Source: Albula goreensis (taxonomy: Eukaryota; Chordata; Actinopteri; Albuliformes; Albulidae). Taken from it: a stretch of 64,000 nucleotides of DNA. This document shows positions 1-11,988 of this stretch, piece by piece. Both the position numbers and the translations under genes were made by a program. The DNA lies in NCBI GenBank assembly GCA_022829145.1, contig CM040743.1, positions 36,063,841 through 36,127,840 on the forward strand. Direction: 5' to 3'. Under the pieces are notes generated by a model, which searched no databases, was not told where the DNA came from, and was given only the letters and a program-made list of their open reading frames with translations. Positions within the stretch are counted from its first letter, which is position 1. Each line of letters begins with the position of its first letter.

Positions 1-758
1 ACATTGGAAAAAAAAAGAAGTATTTGTTGTCTTAGAACTGATCTGACTCATTACAAGCTAAATGAATATGGGGAATTCATTTTCGGCATCCTTAGTATCT
101 GATCAGTTTTTTAAACAACTCATACTTTACAAGTCACTGATAAGGTTGGAGTGAAAACAAGCATTCACAGCAGCACCCCCCCCACCCTTTGGATACAACT
201 ACATCAGTTCCTCCCATTGACATGCCAGTCAAATACAGGTTACCACTTGTTCTGATTAAAATATTTGCCCCCCTATTGAGGACTAACTCTGTCATGTAAG
301 TACTGTGTTGGCAGTAGGATGTAAAGCAGTAAGTTGATATGGTGAAGCTGAAGTGTACCAGGTTTGTTTGTTGCAGGTAGGCCATTGAGTGGTTGTGCAG
401 ATAAAAGGAAGTAGAGGGAATGCTTGTTGCACAAGTCTTGCAACAGCTGTGGCTGTCCCTCAGGACACTGAAATTGTTCAAGCACATACTTCTTGTGACT
501 GTGGAAATATTTATGATTTCCTGATATGAGTCACTGGAAATTCAATGAATGTTGAATTTAGTTCCTTGTACTTGTCTCATTTTCTGGCTATGTGTTCTCC
601 ATCACATATCAAAGAGAATTTTATTGTCCATGTTTCAGTCTGTACAGGGCTGATATCTGAATGGCAAGCAGAAAATTTCCCTGGTGTCATAGCTCCATCT
701 AATGTGCTTCTTAAAAAAGCATAGTGATGATGGTATATCTTCCTACATCTCCCATCAG
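1..758 (+). other. Intron of the rdh12-like gene (partial)
   Basis: This stretch precedes a 3' splice site (CCCATCAG at 751-758) and is read as intron of the retinol dehydrogenase-like gene. I looked for the exon that normally comes just before (the segment after the catalytic YxxxK, typically with SKLAN and an LFxxELARRL-like stretch) and did not find it, so it lies to the left of the window. Open frames here (for example 134-487 on the minus strand) show no recognisable domain. No repeat of note was seen. Confidence 0.6.
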
Positions 759-951
759 GCACTGGTGTGACAGTGTATGCTGTTCATCCTGGGATTGTAC
801 AGACTGAGCTGGGGAGACATCTGAACACACCACTCAAGGTTGCCTTCACAATAGTCAAACCCTTCACTAAGACAGCAGTGCAAGGCGCTCAGACCTCCAT
901 CTACTGCGCGGTTACCCCCGAGCTGGCCAATGAGTCTGGCCTCTACTACAG
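759..951 (+). CDS. rdh12-like penultimate coding exon
   Basis: This exon starts after CCCATCAG with the last two bases of a split Gly codon and ends at AG|GTAGGC. It encodes the HPG-containing segment and the SIYCAVTPELANESGLYY stretch that is strongly conserved in RDH11/12 proteins. Confidence 0.88.
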
Positions 952-1504
952 GTAGGCTGTAGGAGAGGGATTTATATGGGTTTCGATAGTTGTCATGTGA
1001 GAAATTTAAACCTAGGGAAAGTATCTGGTTGGACATGTGTAATGTGTCCCCCAATTAGCTGTTTTGTGCTTGTTGTCAGAACATCTCCCTAGTGTTTCAT
1101 ATTTGCATTCCTTTTTACATAATTCCATTATCTTTCAGGTTTATGTAAATGTAAAATAATAACATAAGAAACAATCATCAGCCATGTTTCGGTGAACTTC
1201 AATAATATGATAACTTCAATAATATAGTTTTACCAAATTAATTTATCAGAAAAATGTTCTGTCCTCAGACATTTGTGCATATACATTATAAAAAGTGGTG
1301 AACAATTTTCATACTTCTGCAGTGAATTCTGTGGTACATGAGCTGTGGTTCACCCAGGCTGTATTATTTAGGCATTTTGCTTGTCTCTTTTATGTTAACA
1401 GTGACTGTGCCCAGGCAAGCTGCACTAGAGCTGCGAGAGATGACGAGATGGCACAGAAACTGTGGGAACTGAGCTGCCAGATGTTGGGAATAACCTGGGA
1501 GTGA
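759..1504 (+). CDS. Retinol dehydrogenase 11/12-like SDR, last two coding exons (partial)
   Basis: The coding exons are 759-951 and 1402-1504 with stop TGA at 1502-1504; the gene starts outside the window. The product is the C-terminal part of a short-chain dehydrogenase/reductase of the RDH11/12/13 group, membrane-bound NADP(H)-dependent enzymes that interconvert retinal and retinol. The exon encodes GTGVTVYAVHPGIVQTEL, the family's conserved segment after the catalytic YxxxK with its HPG motif, then PFTKTAVQGAQTSIYCAV and PELANESGLYY. The last exon encodes a SDCAQA...ARDDEMAQKLWELS tail, typical of RDH11/12. Splice sites are AG/GC at 758/759, AG|GTAGGC at 951/952 and AACAG|TGAC at 1401/1402; the split codon AG|T gives Ser and keeps the frame. 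The Rossmann fold and catalytic residues are not in the window. RDH12-like fits best, but RDH11, RDH13 or a fish paralogue cannot be excluded. Confidence 0.88.
952..1401 (+). other. Intron of the rdh12-like gene
   Basis: This 450-base GT-AG intron is AT-rich. It contains a short duplication of AACTTCAATAATAT near 1195-1226. No other element was recognised. Confidence 0.8.
1402..1504 (+). CDS. rdh12-like last coding exon
   Basis: This exon starts after the acceptor TTAACAG. It encodes the variable charged tail ending in WELSCQMLGITWE and the stop TGA at 1502-1504. Confidence 0.85.
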
Positions 1505-2785
1505 AATGAATTCTGCTTTTTTAAAAATTATACAAATGACCACTATCGGGCCCAGTTTTCTTTCATAACCTCTGGTTATCTGGAACTTCGGATTTGTACC
1601 AGCACCAACTATGCATTTGAGACTGACTGCCAAACTTCTCATTTCATGTGTACTAAATCTATTAGTGTAGTCCAGTTAGGATATGGTTTACAAGACACCA
1701 AAGTAGGGCTTTGCTACAGACCTATACTCTTGGTCCTCCTGCCAGAGGTTTAAGCTGAGTGCTGTGTGATGATAATTATATTAGTTTGTTAATAATTAAT
1801 TAATAATATCTCTGAGGTGAGGTAGGTTAATTTGCCTTGGCACTGAATGGAATTATTATGGTGTTTTAAAACAGCTCACCTTTTACAAAAGAAGCTGTCC
1901 TTAGTTAGCCTTTTGAGTTAGAGTTTTGTTTAGCTCATAGGCTACTGAGTTAACATGAAAGGATCATTGATTGTAATTCAGTTTTTAACAACATCACCTT
2001 TAACAGATGTAGATTTTGCTTTAGTATGATTTTATGATGTTTTGTATACTTACTGTATACTTACCTGATTGCTAATGATAATGCAGCAATAAGCTTTTAC
2101 CCTGGACCTGGAAAAGTCACTTCACATTTTGCACATATATAAATATACAGATGACTGAAGTAAGATACTGTTAAATTATTATTTTATGTTAAGGGTAGAC
2201 AGGCACACAAAAAACTATTTTCATGATAACATTTGAGATAATCTCCTCTATGAAAATCTCAATATAACCTTCCACCTTAATATAAAAGAGTAGAATAGAA
2301 TTTACACCAGTCCCTGAAAATTGCCAAAAAAATAGTGTAAAACTCATTTACCATAGTTTTCATTTACTGATAACCATAATTTAGACGTTAAGTGTTAGGC
2401 TATCTCAGATAACAGCTCGATGAAAGGTACCTTGTCTCAGTATGGTTAGTGCTTTGGGCACCAGCTGGCTAGTGAGCTTCATTGCTGATGTTTTCAATCT
2501 CCAGGTTTAGTTCTCCTTGTGACAACAACTCATTTTGCAATCTGGGTAAATTTTCAAAGTTGTTGCATCCACTATTTCAAAATCAAGACTTCAAATGATG
2601 AAAACATTTATTTAGTTTATTTTCAAAATATGCATGTATATATTAATAGATTAGACATTTGGGGGATGTATTTATCAACCCACATCATTAGCGGTGTGCC
2701 TGTTTCCCTTTAAGTATTTTGTGATTTCATGTATTTGTCTTGTATTTGATATAGCTTTCTATTAAAGATGCATTTTTTTTACAAA
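1505..2785 (+). other. Probable 3' UTR of the rdh12-like gene
   Basis: The stop codon is followed by about 1.26 kb of AT-rich sequence without a coding signal, up to an ATTAAA hexamer at 2761-2766 with a T-rich stretch just after it. I infer one long 3' UTR ending near 2780-2790. An earlier poly(A) site is possible. Confidence 0.5.
2761..2766 (+). terminator. Candidate poly(A) signal (ATTAAA) of the rdh12-like gene
   Basis: ATTAAA is the most common variant of the poly(A) hexamer. It is followed by a run of eight T, consistent with a downstream U-rich element. It is the best candidate between the stop codon and the sec61g promoter. Confidence 0.45.
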
Positions 2786-2987
2786 CAAAATATGTGCTTG
2801 CATTTAATGACACTTCCCTGCAAAATACAGTAATTTATCACAATTTATCATTACATCATTTTATCACATTTGGTACTGTTGTAGGCAATTTGTAGTTTAG
2901 GGCACCACACACTCACCCACTTGCAAAGAGTGTATTTCTAATGGATTTCTCTACAACTACAACCAAGTACTTTGTGCCCACCTACCC

Positions 2988-3036
<49 letters not shown>

Positions 3037-3720
3037 TTATGAACATCCTTTGATTATGTTCAAAAACAAACACCTATGAACTGACACCTAATTGATTGGA
3101 ACTGCATCCAAGTATAATTAGGTGGGTAAAAATACTATTCAGCTAAAATCTTTATCAAAGAATTCCAACAGCATTATTTTGGGTGTACCATATTTTTCAG
3201 ATCCTTGCTGCACACATCTGTGTTTGGGAAAAGATTCAGTTTCTACATTTACTTGGTTACTTCTGATTAAAGTGTCATGAATATGATATGCTCACAGGCT
3301 TTGTAATTCATGTAGGCACAATACATATGAACAAATATGTTACGCAGATTAGTTAATGGTATTTTTTATTTTCAGTTGGCCTTAAGCCTCTCTGTTGTAT
3401 TTCCAAAATATAGTTTGCAATGCAAATTCTGCCATTTTTATCTCTATATCTATTGGGGTGTAAAATCTACAGCTAAGTTTAATTCTCAACCAGCGTGAGT
3501 TAAATTGTATGATTTACTACATTGTATGTGGTATGTCATGGAGTTTTTCTATCCAGGTGACATACATATCAGTGCGTTAATATGTCCGATAAAATATGGA
3601 CATCTAAAACCTTGAACTTTGCGGAATTATTATGTAAACAGAGTTGTAGTTCTTCACGCACACTGTCATATTGACATTACATTACATTTTAATTTTTGTG
3701 AATAAAATATGTTAATATAA
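2786..3720. other. Intergenic region between rdh12-like gene and sec61g
   Basis: No gene was seen. It contains an ATT microsatellite at about 2994-3037; the rest is unique-looking AT-rich DNA that leads into the sec61g promoter. Confidence 0.6.
2994..3037. repeat. (ATT)n microsatellite
   Basis: This is an uninterrupted TTA/ATT trinucleotide run of about 14 units, bounded by short T tracts. Confidence 0.95.
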
Positions 3721-3724
3721 CATA

Positions 3725-3895
3725 GCTGTTCGTAAACGGAACTGCAAAACATCTTCCGGGTCAAATATCATACGTATTTGTGCTACGTCAGCTGTGACAT
3801 TTTAAGTAGAGCTGTAAGTGTACGTGGCTTTTCTTACACACGGAGAGACACAGCGTAGGTCGGATCGACGAATACATTTCGACTGACTTACACAG
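3725..3895 (+). promoter_or_regulatory. sec61g: sec61g promoter and non-coding first exon
   Basis: This segment is richer in CpG than its surroundings and ends in a consensus donor, CACAG|GTAAAC, at 3895/3896. It contains an ETS-type CTTCCGGG core (about 3753-3760), a CRE-like TACGTCA (3784-3790) and an ACGTGG core (about 3822-3827), which resembles the core of ER-stress elements. No TATA box was seen. CTTTTCTT at about 3828 looks like a 5' terminal oligopyrimidine start, so exon 1 may run from about 3828 to 3895. The exact start site is inferred. Confidence 0.6.
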
Positions 3896-4272
3896 GTAAA
3901 CAACTGAATTAAGTATCTTATAAAATATGGCTGTATATGTGATTCTCTACTACGCACCGCTCTGGCGGAATCTCTGAGTTGGCGTCCTGTGATCTGTTTT
4001 TATTTCGCAATAGATGGTTGTTTGATTGTGGGGTTTAAGGGTGGTACACTATGATAAAAAATCTTTTGGTCTCATGAGGCCTTATGTTGTTTTCCTCTTA
4101 CATTCAATGTATAATAATGTATGTAGCGGGTGTTTTACGGTCTAGATTAAGTCAGTTGATGTGGAAATTGTCTGTTTAGTTTCAGAACATTCACATTGTT
4201 CATCTTGATGAGTGGGTAGCTAATTGTAGTTTGCTGTCGTGCTAACTTCAGCTATTCGGTTTAACTTTACAG
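3896..4272 (+). other. sec61g: sec61g intron 1 (5' UTR intron)
   Basis: This 377-base GT-AG intron runs from GTAAAC to TTTACAG and separates the non-coding first exon from the ATG exon. No repeat or other feature was seen. Confidence 0.7.
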
Positions 4273-4285
4273 TCAAATTAAGTGA

Positions 4286-5799
<1,514 letters not shown>

Positions 5800-5930
5800 A
5801 CCTCTCTCCTCACTGATGGACACAACAACGAAGATCTGATACCGGGGCCGGATGGGTTGAAGTGCTATGTGATTTTTGATTTTTTTTTTTTTTTTTATTA
5901 CATTCAGTGTACATTTTGTATTTGGCTGTG

Positions 5931-5939
5931 TTTAATAAA
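5931..5939. terminator. Overlapping poly(A) signals on both strands (sec61g and possibly tpk1)
   Basis: The nonamer TTTAATAAA holds AATAAA on the plus strand (5934-5939), which fits the sec61g 3' end 135 bases after its stop. It also holds ATTAAA on the minus strand (plus coordinates 5931-5936), which fits tpk1 about 135 bases past its stop. A second minus-strand hexamer AATAAA lies at 5894-5899, beside an A/T homopolymer, and is an alternative tpk1 signal. Confidence 0.65.
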
Positions 5940-6068
5940 TGAATGAATGAATTAATGAATGGAAAGGTAAAACTGACATTGTTCAACTGGCAACTGTGGT
6001 CAGTAAAATGACTCAAGGCACAAGGAATTTGAAGGGATTGGTCTCTGGGAGAATCCTGAGTTTTGGCC

Positions 6069-6208
6069 CTATTTGTGATGTATTCCCATACTCCATAGCA
6101 GTGGCTGGTCAGTCCACACAGTCACAGGCGTTCTCCCCTCTGTAGGATCGTGTGCTTCATAAGTGTTACTTGTGCTCACCAGTGTTCCGAACTGTAGCAC
6201 CTGGTTAT
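6069..6208 (-). CDS. tpk1: tpk1 last coding exon
   Basis: This exon encodes residues 206-251 ([17 protein letters not shown] ... [11 protein letters not shown]) and stop TAG at 6069-6071. The acceptor TTTGCAG lies just above 6208, and the first two bases complete Asp206 from the preceding exon. [14 protein letters not shown] corresponds to the C-terminal beta strands of the thiamin-binding domain. The [10 protein letters not shown] stretch is longer than the matching human loop. Confidence 0.95.
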
Positions 6209-9150
6209 CTGCAAAGAGAAGATAATGCACACAATATGCCTAAGAATGGCTGTTTCACCTGAAAATTAAGACTTGTTTATAGAGTAATATGATGTATACA
6301 GGACAATAAAAAAACATCCAGGTAATACACATTAGTATTTACAAAACTGCCTCAAATTCTTCTACCAGAGGACAAACATACCATATAGACACAGTTGGGT
6401 AAATGCTCATTACCATTGTTCTGAGTCACAGCCAAAATGATAATCAAATGATAATGAAACCATGACTAATTAAAAACCTTGTTAAGCAAACATCGTGGAA
6501 CAACAACTGGTGGACCCAAACTCAAAAACAGCCTGGCTTTCTAGAAGTATGTACATATCTTTTGATTGAACAATAAGCTAGGTATTGCTATGTTTAACCA
6601 TGTTACAGTTTAAATATAGCTGACAGCACTGAATTGCAACACAGCCGTTAGGTCATTGTTAAAAGAAGCTTCTGAAGTGAAATTGATAAACATTTTATAG
6701 GTTGTTGTATAAAGTTTGAAACTGGGCAGACTGCCTGCTCTGTTGCCTTTTCAACCTTTAGCACAGTCAATCCTCAGAGGATATCACCATACTTTATTTT
6801 AAAATAGGAGTCTCAAAAGCATGTGCAAGATGACTGAAAAGCAATTAGAGTGACCTACAAAACTTACAACTTTAAACATAACAGTAACCGAAGTAGCTAG
6901 CTCATGATTCAGTCACAAATGTTATTATATAATCCTTTAGTGTCCCAATGGCCAACATCTGTAAATCTTTCAGTAAATCCTAACAGCACAAAAGACCTGT
7001 AGTTGATCATAGTATCATGTATGTACACAATAACAGTGACCTCCAGTGGCCATATTTGGTACTAAATGCAATCTTCCTCAAATCAATCAGAATTACAATA
7101 TTAAATCCATACCTACCTGTGTATGTGTGTTTATATATACACATATATATATTTTTTATTATTTGATAAAACCTACCAACGCCTACACAAAAAAGGATAT
7201 ATCACACAAGGCACATAGTAATCCTTGTGAATCTCCACTGCTCTCAGTGTGCAGAGAATAAATAAAACCATGTGCTACAGTGTTGCCTGTGGGATAAACC
7301 CAGAAAGAACGGACACATTGTAAGATGTTTTTTTTTTCTTTATATCCAAACAGTTCAGTTTTCTCATGAGTACATTTGGTGTATTTGCATTTGATCTCAA
7401 AAGGCGACGAGACAGATTTTTATATATTTTTTTATATCAAATTGCTGCAGGGGAAATTGTTACAGAATACACTTTGAAGTGTGGTAGACTGGGATTGGTT
7501 TTTATACGAAGAATACGCACAGTCCTCTGTCTCAAAAGATCAGAGTGGTGCCCTTTATGAAGTGAAATGTAATAACTTCATATCCTCACAGGGCTGCACT
7601 AAAGCACCAGATCTGGTGATTCTTTTTTTCATTTCTTGGATCGACCAATAGGGGCAACGTAGCGCCCTGTGTGGGAATGAGGCCATCGCTGTGTGAAGAT
7701 GTTCGCCACTTGAGCATGATAAATGTTTCGGTAACAGAACGAGCACAAGATATTTTCAAAAATGGTTTCTCTGCTGTGAATGGCCATTGAAAGAAGACCT
7801 CAAAACCACTTCAAAAAGGCTTTTGATAGCTGAGGATGAAACATCAAATTATGTAAATTCCATACACCATGGATTTAATCAGTAGGGGGAAAACATTGAA
7901 ACGCTTTCACTACCATGCTCAAGCCACACATTGAAATAATAAGATTTAAAGCCACTTTAAATCTGAAATGGCTTGTATTACATACGGTTTACAATAGAAG
8001 CACTCGCTGGTCGTGAGAACAGCTCATGCTCATCGCTGCCTATAAAATGAAAGTTGGGTTTTTGGTATGTAGTTCACAGTGCTCAGTCATGCATAGAAGC
8101 ATCCGATATCCACAAGAATGCAGTTAGTGTCTAAAAAATGGAAACAAAAATGTCTATTAAAGCTCCCCCATGGTCATTGCAATTTCAACGTCAAATAATT
8201 TCTGGGCACCTACAAAATGAATGTGTTCTTTTAATAGAAAAAGACATTAGTAAATATTTTCTGTCACTTACTTCCCTGCAGCGGTTTCTCCTCTTTAAAT
8301 GAGAAGACTGTTTAAGTGGGAATGACACAGTCATGCGTCACATTAATGAACCACAGCTCTGCTTGGCTGATACTACTGGTCATTGTCCAAGCCCCTCGGC
8401 TCATCAAAACATGTGTAATGTTACAAAACACAAGTATGAAAGGTAGAATAGCTAAAACTCCCATAACCACCTATGCAAGCTATTAGATCGCGTCACAGGG
8501 GACAGTTTATGCAAATGCAGCCCACAGAATGACCACTCATAGAATGACTACTCAAGCTTTGTGGGGTCAGTGCAACGTCATCTTACAAGAAGCCCTTATC
8601 TGCTTGAAAAAAATGCTTTAACATACTGTAAAACTGATCGCTCAATACCATTAAGTAACATTTGGCACTGACCATTTCATACCGTTCACTTTTGGAACAA
8701 TGTCAGTTTTCCATTTTTGGCTCAATACTGTATATTCTGTTTTAGAAACCAGTTGTTGTTTTGAGTATACAGTATACAGTGTTACGTATACACAGAGACA
8801 AGCATTAGAGACCCACAGGACCACTAGTACAAATGAAGGCAAAGCTTCACTGTCAATATTTTGACTGGAAATGCCTTCTATCCAGAGCTCCAGTTTCACT
8901 CGGTGCTCCTACGCAGCGTTCTGCCACGTTACAGCACTCAACAACTGATGGGCATCGATATGGGTACTATTAAATGTTTATGGCTTCATGTGAGGAAGGT
9001 AAGAAGCAGCAGAAAGACAAAGTTGAACTAATTTGACCTTCAGAAAGTGCATCATCTGTTCAGTGTTTTTCCGCTCCTCTTTACACAGAAAGCAGCTTGA
9101 TTGCTTTAACCGAAAAGCTTAATTCAAACAGAGGCAATCCACATTCTTTA

Positions 9151-9196
<46 letters not shown>

Positions 9197-11902
9197 GGAG
9201 GGACTGGGAGGTTGGTGTATGTGTGTGAGGTTTAATAACAACCACAGACCTTCTTCAGTATTGGGCCTTCTGAGGAGATTTCTCAGAGTATGGTCAGCCA
9301 AAGTCACATGGTGTGTTAACTGCAGAAGTTAGTCTACCAGGAGATACAGACTACACTTTTTGAGAAAGAATAAATAAATACATGAAACATCTATAAAATA
9401 TAAACCACATTTCCAACAAGGCACATATTCTCATGAGTCAGAAAAAAAAAAACCACAGGACACATTTCATCAAATCATAACAGAGCACACCAGTGGACAA
9501 CATACTTCAGCTAAGCATGTTTTCTGAAGCAGACCTCTGGTGAGTGTGAGTCATAATATGGATCTTGACACTCTCAACGCTGTAAGGGCTTTGATTGCAC
9601 CACTTGTTGTCAGAGATGGCTCTTCTGAAGTTGCGTGAAGCCGCGGTTTTCAGTCAATGACAACATTTAAAGTGGAGATGGCTTATCTGGAAAAACTGAG
9701 GCGGGCGAGCATGTCATTTAAAGCCTGAGGACAATCACTGACTGGACGTTATTAGCCAAGCATAGCTATATTTCAGTATACAGTGTATATACATGTCCAG
9801 CTGTATAGTTAAGTATAGTAAGTTGTTGCACAGGTGTAAAGGTGTATGTAAATGATCACAGTCCTGATCGTTACACAGCAAACCCGGTCTGAGTGCCAAA
9901 TGTAAAGGTGCAGCAGGAAGCCGCTGATTCACAGCGGAGTGCGAGGCCAGAATGAGATCGATAAGCCAATCAGAAATCACTGCTGCAACCCAAAGAGTAA
10001 AACAAAACCTAAATATCCTGGAAATTACAAACAATCCACTGTTACACTGGCCCTTGCATCCACAGATAATGTCCACATTGTTTGCCAAATGTCATGTGAA
10101 TGCTGGTCTTAAATTGGCAGAGTGACACAATTATTAGCATTATTTATTTCCCTCACACATGCTTTTACATAGTTAAACTTCCTGCTGGTAAAATTAAATA
10201 AGAGTCTCCGAAGGCGCACTAAAGTCTTCTCAATCCATATGTTTTGCGGCTGCTTTCCTTCGCGTCGTTAGCTTAATGTGACAAAGTTGCGTTTGTGCTC
10301 TAACCCAAGTGAGACAATCAGAGTTACAGTTGACTCTAAACCTGCTTAGTCACGCTCTTTTCTGGGATTATGCTGAGCACTATGAGAAATTGCATTTAGC
10401 AGAAGTTAAATTACTGTCATTTCAAAGCAGAACAATAACTGAAAGGGGGTTGCTGCTGAAGTCAAAGCCTTTTTCCCCCACTTGCAATCACTTTCGTATG
10501 CTCATGGGCAAGGAGCGAAATTTGTAGCATTCCTTTTTTAGTGAAATAGTACAGAAATCACAAACCTGGGAGAGGATTTTTGAAAAATCTATCAGGAAAA
10601 ATCAAATGATCTTTGAAATAATTATAGTCTGCCTCAACAATCAGTCCCTATGCCCTTCAATCAGGAGATGCGATGTACAAAAAGTCTGATGTACAGCAAC
10701 AACCAAGCAAACCGTTTGGATGGATGACATGTCCTATGGGCATGCATACTTGAGTCAGTGTACAGTCTATCACTGAACTGTTGAAAATCCACTTTAATTG
10801 AAATGTCACATATTTTAATTGAATTGTTTGTGTTGAAGCACATGTCGTCTGAGTGATGCCGTACTGCTTTATGCTCCTCAGTTCATAGAGTGGTATGCAC
10901 GTTTAAAAGTATTAAATACACTATATACTCTCTGCCTGTGAAGATACTGTATATGATGATGGGGCATTTTGTGCCAAATGGCTTCTGTTGGACCATCCAG
11001 GTGGTGCCACTTTTGGTGAAAGCAAGTAGAAGTCACAATTTAAAAGCAGTTTTATGATATTTATATTGTTAATATTTTCTATGAAAAATACATTAGTAAA
11101 ATTTTAATTGCTCAGGAACCATGGTGATGGTGTGATTGTGACTGTTCATCAACAGGGGTGCTGTTACACCGCGTCCTGAAAACGTTCCATCGCGGTTATC
11201 TTGCTGCCCTTTTTGTCAAAATGAGACATAAAGCCCGTTGTGCTCTGTTGGATGCGTTTTATAAGGTCGAGAGTGCACATTGCTCATAGCTCGAATGGTT
11301 TACTGATGCAGGAAAAAAAAAGATTTTGGTGGATGAAAGCGAAAATAATAAACCTAATGGTAATAATATGCAGTAAACAAGTTTAATAGTGGTAGTTTTA
11401 TACACCACCAGCTGTTCCACATAATTCATATGCTGAATGGGTGAAAATTGCCCATACTGACTGACTCCAATCAATAGCTGTTCATTCAATTGCAGTAATT
11501 CCAATTGCTGAAGGAGGTGTAAATCGAAATATCTATATTGGACTCGGGGTGACCACCATGCTCAAGCCTTTTTTTTTCACTCGGAAAGAACTGAGAACAA
11601 CCAAGGCTATCTTTGTCTCCTGAATTAATTCATACACTGACCTCCATCACTAGCTGTTGCAAAATGTACATGTCAAATATACAGAATGCATTCTTTCACC
11701 ATTGTTATTGTTTCTGTTGTTGTTTTGTGGTTTCTTTTATTACGGTTGAATAATGAGGAGCACAAAAGGTTGTTACTGAATGATGTCTCATTGAATGTAA
11801 GACGTTTCTGGAGATGGTTTTGGAGCTGGTAAAGCAGTAATGATACAGAAAGTCAAATCCATGCTTTTGCTAAGGACAGCAAAGTGGAGAAATTGTTGGA
11901 TC

Positions 11903-11988
<86 letters not shown>

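Noticed and set aside
1-758. Search for an additional rdh12-like exon
   Set aside because: No frame between plausible splice sites encodes the expected segment before the HPG exon.
2055-2070. ATACTTACCTG, identical to the 5' end of U1 snRNA
   Set aside because: The match stops after 11 bases and no U1 stem-loops follow. It may equally be a chance splice-site-like string.
9119-9332. Open frames over the TG microsatellite
   Set aside because: His-Thr and Cys-Val repeats are microsatellite artefacts; the same applies to the frame at 45983-46168.
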